Assembly (NCBI GenBank): GCA_964518905.1 | Contig: CAZFJL010000006.1 | Span: 35,883-99,882 of the forward strand | Source: RDYZ01 sp964518905 | GTDB lineage: Bacteria > Cyanobacteriota > Cyanobacteriia > Cyanobacteriales > Geitlerinemataceae | Direction: 5' to 3' | Length of the DNA: 64,000 bases | Shown here: piece after piece, positions 60,404 through 64,000 of the stretch | Layout: each line of letters starts with the position of its first letter | How positions within the stretch are numbered: position 1 is the stretch's first letter | The notes under the pieces: model-generated | The model's input: only the letters and a program-made list of their open reading frames with translations | Told to the model about the DNA's origin: nothing | Database searches by the model: none | Position numbers and translations under genes: made by a program

Positions 60404-61117
60404 ACAAGGCGATCGTTGCCAGATCTCGAATCAAATCATTTGATCCCAAGAGATGCAGCCGTCTCTCATTGGACTCAACGATCTTAACGACCTGGATGAC
60501 TCGATTTCAGCAGGATTTAGACTGGGATGGGGGGACGAAATGACTGGGGAGCTTCCCGTTGCGATTGTGTGTCAGATGCGATCGCAGTTTGGCCCTGTGC
60601 GATGGAGAGTCATTCGCTTACCATGTCAGACCCTGTATCGATCAAAAATGCCCCTCGATCTACCATGCCATAAACGCTCAAGTTTAAGACGTTAAATCCA
60701 GCGAAAAACGATCACTTTCAAAGCACTCGATCTCCCCAAGCAAACGTTCCCCAACACAATCAGACAACAGATGTATCTTGATCGAGCTGAAACCTCAAGA
60801 TAAATTGCAAAAATTCACAGGAATTCGCAATCATATGAGTGGGATTCAAGATTGAAAGCATCCGAGGCGTAACAAGAACGTAAAATGCACAAAGTAAAGA
60901 CTTCATCACCGGTGATGCTAATCCCATAAAGCCGATCGGCTACACTAAGCATCTTGAATCTATGCAGCCGTAAAAATCGATACCTTTTGCGTCAAAATCT
61001 GAAACAAGTATGGTGAACTCAGGCCGTAAGCGTTCTGCGCTTCCCATAATTTCAGGCTTTAACACGCTTGCCCTGTGGGCACTTGGGCAACACTATCACG
61101 AGTCAAACTAGCGACCT
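60404..61117. other. Long intergenic region upstream of giant and crp-like genes
   Basis: About 710 bases between divergent genes. The half next to the giant gene has a short open frame (60453-60695) with no protein character. The half next to the regulator is AT-rich and probably holds its promoter. No RNA family or repeat was recognised. Confidence 0.5.
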
Positions 61118-61825
61118 ATGGACGATCGACACAACCCACGCGGCGACAATCAAATCGAGGCGCTACTACGTGAGACCCCATTTTTTGAGGGTTTGCCAGA
61201 CGCTGCGATCGCCAGTGCGCTCTCCCATGTGGTTGCCAGGACTCATCCGCCGAACCAAGTCATCTTGCTTGAGAACGATTGGGGCAGCTCGGTCTATTTC
61301 ATCCTTGAGGGCTGGGCTAAAATTCGCACCTATAACCTCGACGGCAAAGAAATCACCCTCAATATTTTGGGAACCGGTGAAGTGTTTGGCGAGATGGCCG
61401 CACTTGATGAAGTCCCGCGATCGACCGACGTGATCACCCTGGCGCCAACCACGATCGGCAATATGCCCGCCCAAGATTTCGTGACGCTGGTGAAGACGGA
61501 ACCGCTAGCGGGGATTCGCCTAGCGCAACTCATGGGGCGTCGTCTGCGTCAGGTAAATCGTCGCCTGAGACTACGGGAATCGGATAGTACATCGCGGGTC
61601 GCGGATATCTTGCTGTTTTTGGCCGAAGGTCAAGGCAAACAAGGTTCGAGCGGCGGGATGCGTATCCCCAACCTGCCCCACCGTGAGCTGAGTAGTCTCA
61701 GCGGTTTGGCGCGGGAAACCGTGACGCGCGTCCTCAGTAAACTAGAAAAGAAGGGCTTGATCGAGCGCGAGCGCGATACGCTGCTGATTCCGGATCTCTA
61801 CGACCTCGAACGAATGCTCAACTAA
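61118..61825 (+). CDS. Crp/Fnr-family transcription regulator
   Basis: 235 residues. A cyclic-nucleotide-binding fold at about 17-130 (PPNQVILLENDWGSSVYFILEG, GTGEVFGEMAALDEVPRSTDV), then a dimer helix and a helix-turn-helix with ELSSLSGLARETVTRVLSKLEKKGLIE. The GE and R-S pocket of cAMP-binding members is partly kept (GEMAALDEVPRST), so cAMP or a related ligand is possible. There are no Fnr cysteines. Cyanobacteria hold several paralogues, and this one is followed 37 bases later by the DUF2232 gene. Targets cannot be read here. Confidence 0.87.
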   Translation: MDDRHNPRGDNQIEALLRETPFFEGLPDAAIASALSHVVARTHPPNQVILLENDWGSSVYFILEGWAKIRTYNLDGKEITLNILGTGEVFGEMAALDEVPRSTDVITLAPTTIGNMPAQDFVTLVKTEPLAGIRLAQLMGRRLRQVNRRLRLRESDSTSRVADILLFLAEGQGKQGSSGGMRIPNLPHRELSSLSGLARETVTRVLSKLEKKGLIERERDTLLIPDLYDLERMLN

Positions 61826-61862
61826 CGAGGGGCGATCGCGACTGCATTAAACCCACTGAAAG

Positions 61863-62651
61863 ATGACCCTGCCTCTACCTGATTCCCCACGCCGATCGAT
61901 CGCCACACGCCGATCATCTGCGCTTGCGTTAGTTGAGACAGCCTTTTTGGCGAGTACCGGCAGCCTAATTTGGCTGATCGATTACTACTTTCCGCTCGGC
62001 CCCATCCTGCGGCTATTTTTCCCGATCCCGATCGCCCTGGTCTACCTCCGCTGGAATAAACGGGAGGCACTGATGGCGACGGCGGTTTCGGGGCTCTTGC
62101 TCTCGGTGCTGATGGGTCCGGCGCGAAGTGTTTTGTTTTTGATGCCCTATGGGTTTCAGGGTCTATTGCTCGGATGGCTCTGGACGCGACGGGCGAAGTG
62201 GTGGCTTTCGATCGCCACAGCGACGGTTCTCGGCACGTTTGGCGTCTTTTTTAAGATTTGGCTACTATCGGTTTTTCTCAATCAAGATTTGTGGGTGTAT
62301 TTCACCACCCAGGTGACTGAGCTAATCAACTGGGCGCTGGAAAAATTGGGGCTGTTCGTGCAGCCGAGTCTTGAGCTGGTGCAGTGGTCGGCGACGGCGA
62401 TGATTGTGGTCAATAATGCGGTTTACATTTTGGTCGTGCATCTGGTGGCGCTGTTGCTGCTCGATCGGCTGGGTAATCCGATTCCGCGTCCGCCCCAGTG
62501 GATTCAGGTTTTGCTGGATGTGGAATACGACGAGGAGCCTAAGTCGGGACGTGCGGCCAAGCAACGGAAGGCTGCGGATATGGTCAATGACGAGCGCGAC
62601 AATCAGCAAAAGCAGGAGAGTGATGATAAAAGCGATGAGTTTGATTTTTAG
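61863..62651 (+). CDS. DUF2232 membrane protein
   Basis: 262 residues with about six helices (for example LVETAFLASTGSLIWLIDYYF and LLLSVLMGPARSVLFLMPYGF) and a charged tail (KQRKAADMVNDERDNQQKQE). The fold resembles the S-component-like DUF2232 family, known in cyanobacteria and other bacteria but without a confirmed function. It lies between a Crp-like regulator and a CobT-like gene. A role in transport of a vitamin or cofactor precursor is a guess from that neighbour. Confidence 0.82.
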   Translation: MTLPLPDSPRRSIATRRSSALALVETAFLASTGSLIWLIDYYFPLGPILRLFFPIPIALVYLRWNKREALMATAVSGLLLSVLMGPARSVLFLMPYGFQGLLLGWLWTRRAKWWLSIATATVLGTFGVFFKIWLLSVFLNQDLWVYFTTQVTELINWALEKLGLFVQPSLELVQWSATAMIVVNNAVYILVVHLVALLLLDRLGNPIPRPPQWIQVLLDVEYDEEPKSGRAAKQRKAADMVNDERDNQQKQESDDKSDEFDF

Positions 62652-62746
62652 GGATTTGGGTTGGCATCAAACAGCAACATCAGTCAGTCAGTAACCGATT
62701 TTGCGTCAGTCCTCACAGCAACATCCGTAGGGGTGTTTGGCGGTAT

Positions 62747-63988
62747 TTGCGATCGGGTGAATTTAGCGTGGTTTCAGTGTTGGGAGAATCGTCGAGAGAA
62801 TCGCTAGAATCGTCGATCGCGATCTGCAACGAACCCGCGATCGCCCGTGCCTGGTGCGATCGCGTGCGTGGAACTGCGCCCCGATTTGCCTGTGTCGCGG
62901 GGTTTACCGCCACGGCGACGATCGATCAGATTTCCGCTGCGGGTCTGACGCCCCACGATCGGCTCTTCACCGCCAATGCCGACCTCGATTTTCTCGTCAG
63001 TGGCGACACGCGCGATCCTCTGTATCCCCTGCCCCCCCTCGTCGCCGGAGCCTCTCCGGTACTGATTTCCCGCGCGATCGCCACCGAACTCGGCTGGCCG
63101 ATCCATGCGATCAATGCTGGCCTACCCTACGCCCTCAGCCAACCGGCGATCGACCTACACAGCCCCCCGGCGCGATGCCTGTCAAGTGGCCGCAGCCTCG
63201 ATCGCGCCGTCGTCGAACGGTTATTTGAGCGCGGTTTGGATCTGGGACGAACTTGGAGCAGGTCGGGTGAGTCGGATGAGTCCGCGAAATGGCTAGCGAT
63301 CGGGGAATGTGTCGTGGGGGGGACGACGACGGCGCTCGGGGTGCTGACGGCGCTGGGAGTTGAGGCCAGCGGGCTGATGAGTAGCAGCTTGGTGCAGTGC
63401 GATCGTGGCTTGAAGGATCGAGTCGTTCGATCAGGTTTAGAGGCGCTGGCGCGGCGGGGTGGCGGGTTACCGCTGGAGCCGATCGCGGCGATCGCGGCCA
63501 TGGGCGATCCGATACAGCCGGTGGCGGCGGGTCTGGTGTTGGGTGCGATCGAATCCGATGTGCCGGTGCTGTTGGCCGGGGGGACGCAGATGCTCGCCGT
63601 GTGGGAACTAGCGCGACGCTTGGCGCGGGTCGGTGGGCTAATGTGGCGGGCGGATCGGGTGGTGGTCGGGACGACGCGCTGGGTGATTGAAGATTCGGCG
63701 GCTGGAGCGGTTAAGTTAGCCCGATCGCTGGGTGCGCCGCTGTTGGCGTCGCGGTTGGATTTGTCGGGGTCGCGTCATGAGACACTGCGGGTCTATGAGC
63801 GGGGGTATGTGAAAGAGGGCGTCGGGGCAGGCGGAGCGGCGATCGGGGCGGCGCTGCATCGGGGATGGGATTCGGCGCGGATGGTGCAGGCGATCGACGT
63901 ATTAGCCGATCGGTTAACTGATCCGTTGACTGATCCATTCGACTTAGAGTACTCCAAGGAAATAGGCATTCAGGATGAGAGGGGCTGA
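62747..63988 (+). CDS. CobT-like nicotinate-nucleotide phosphoribosyltransferase family protein
   Basis: 413 residues from a TTG at 62747; GTG codons a few residues later are alternatives. Belongs to the cyanobacterial/archaeal CobT-like family, distinct from enteric CobT. Recognisable parts: AGFTATATIDQISAAGLTPH, SGDTRDPLYPLPPLVAG, ECVVGGTTTALGVLTALG, LPLEPIAAIAAMGDPIQP, and LLAGGTQMLAVWELARRL. The family attaches the lower-ligand base to ribose phosphate in cobamide synthesis; cyanobacteria mostly make pseudocobalamin with adenine. The frame stops just before the end of the window. Probably in one unit with the two preceding genes. Confidence 0.88.
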   Translation: MRSGEFSVVSVLGESSRESLESSIAICNEPAIARAWCDRVRGTAPRFACVAGFTATATIDQISAAGLTPHDRLFTANADLDFLVSGDTRDPLYPLPPLVAGASPVLISRAIATELGWPIHAINAGLPYALSQPAIDLHSPPARCLSSGRSLDRAVVERLFERGLDLGRTWSRSGESDESAKWLAIGECVVGGTTTALGVLTALGVEASGLMSSSLVQCDRGLKDRVVRSGLEALARRGGGLPLEPIAAIAAMGDPIQPVAAGLVLGAIESDVPVLLAGGTQMLAVWELARRLARVGGLMWRADRVVVGTTRWVIEDSAAGAVKLARSLGAPLLASRLDLSGSRHETLRVYERGYVKEGVGAGGAAIGAALHRGWDSARMVQAIDVLADRLTDPLTDPFDLEYSKEIGIQDERG

Positions 63989-64000
63989 GAGGGAATCTCT

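Noticed and set aside
60453..60695. 80-codon frame upstream of the giant gene
   Set aside because: No ribosome-binding site and no recognisable protein pattern; left as intergenic.

Overview
The window is a piece of a cyanobacterial chromosome. The evidence is the dense scatter of the HIP1 octamer GCGATCGC through nearly every gene, together with cyanobacterial marker genes: a CcmK-type carboxysome shell protein, CruF (myxoxanthophyll carotenoid hydroxylase), a PsbP/CyanoP lipoprotein, Ycf34, a DUF2232 plus CobT-like pair and a SphR/SphS-like phosphate two-component system. The DNA is moderately GC-rich. Species cannot be named from sequence alone.

Layout. 1-2.5 kb: cryptochrome DASH and the acyltransferase PlsY. 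2.5-9.7 kb: an accessory island with a type II restriction-modification pair wedged between broken copies of a neighbouring pair of large dynamin-like GTPases. The GTPase pair itself lies intact at 5.4-9.7 kb. 10-21 kb: household genes (GNAT, a kinase-like protein with a lost ATPase, thioredoxin, a membrane-anchored spermidine synthase cluster, murD, RNase III, an RTX-CAP secreted protein, cobH, ccmK). 21-31 kb: sphR/sphS with Pho boxes upstream, tRNA-Gly, a TonB-like protein, a lipid acyltransferase, an uncharacterised 602-residue protein coupled to a PLP decarboxylase, and cruF. 31-39 kb: a CobQ-like protein lacking its glutaminase cysteine, an SNF2 helicase, a glycosyltransferase, Maf and PsbP. 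39-49 kb: two RTX proteins, a Rieske protein, a PBP4-like carboxypeptidase, Ycf34, the CCA-adding enzyme and a BrnA/BrnT toxin-antitoxin locus whose toxin gene is split by a miniature transposon. 49.9-60.4 kb: one giant gene (about 3,500 codons) with an N-terminal coiled coil, more than 2,000 residues of Asp/Glu-rich repeat-bearing sequence and a C-terminal actin/Hsp70-like ATPase. 61-64 kb: a Crp/Fnr regulator, a DUF2232 membrane protein and a CobT-like protein.

The intergenic spaces are rich in short palindromic and MITE-like elements of at least six kinds. Several carry direct-repeat flanks or nested REP-like cores, and some supply stop codons or protein C-termini to neighbouring genes. 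The most unusual items are the giant acidic actin-like protein, the restriction-modification module inside a broken second GTPase-pair copy, the Cys-less CobQ paralogue, and the brnT gene that is restored in frame if the MITE is removed on paper.
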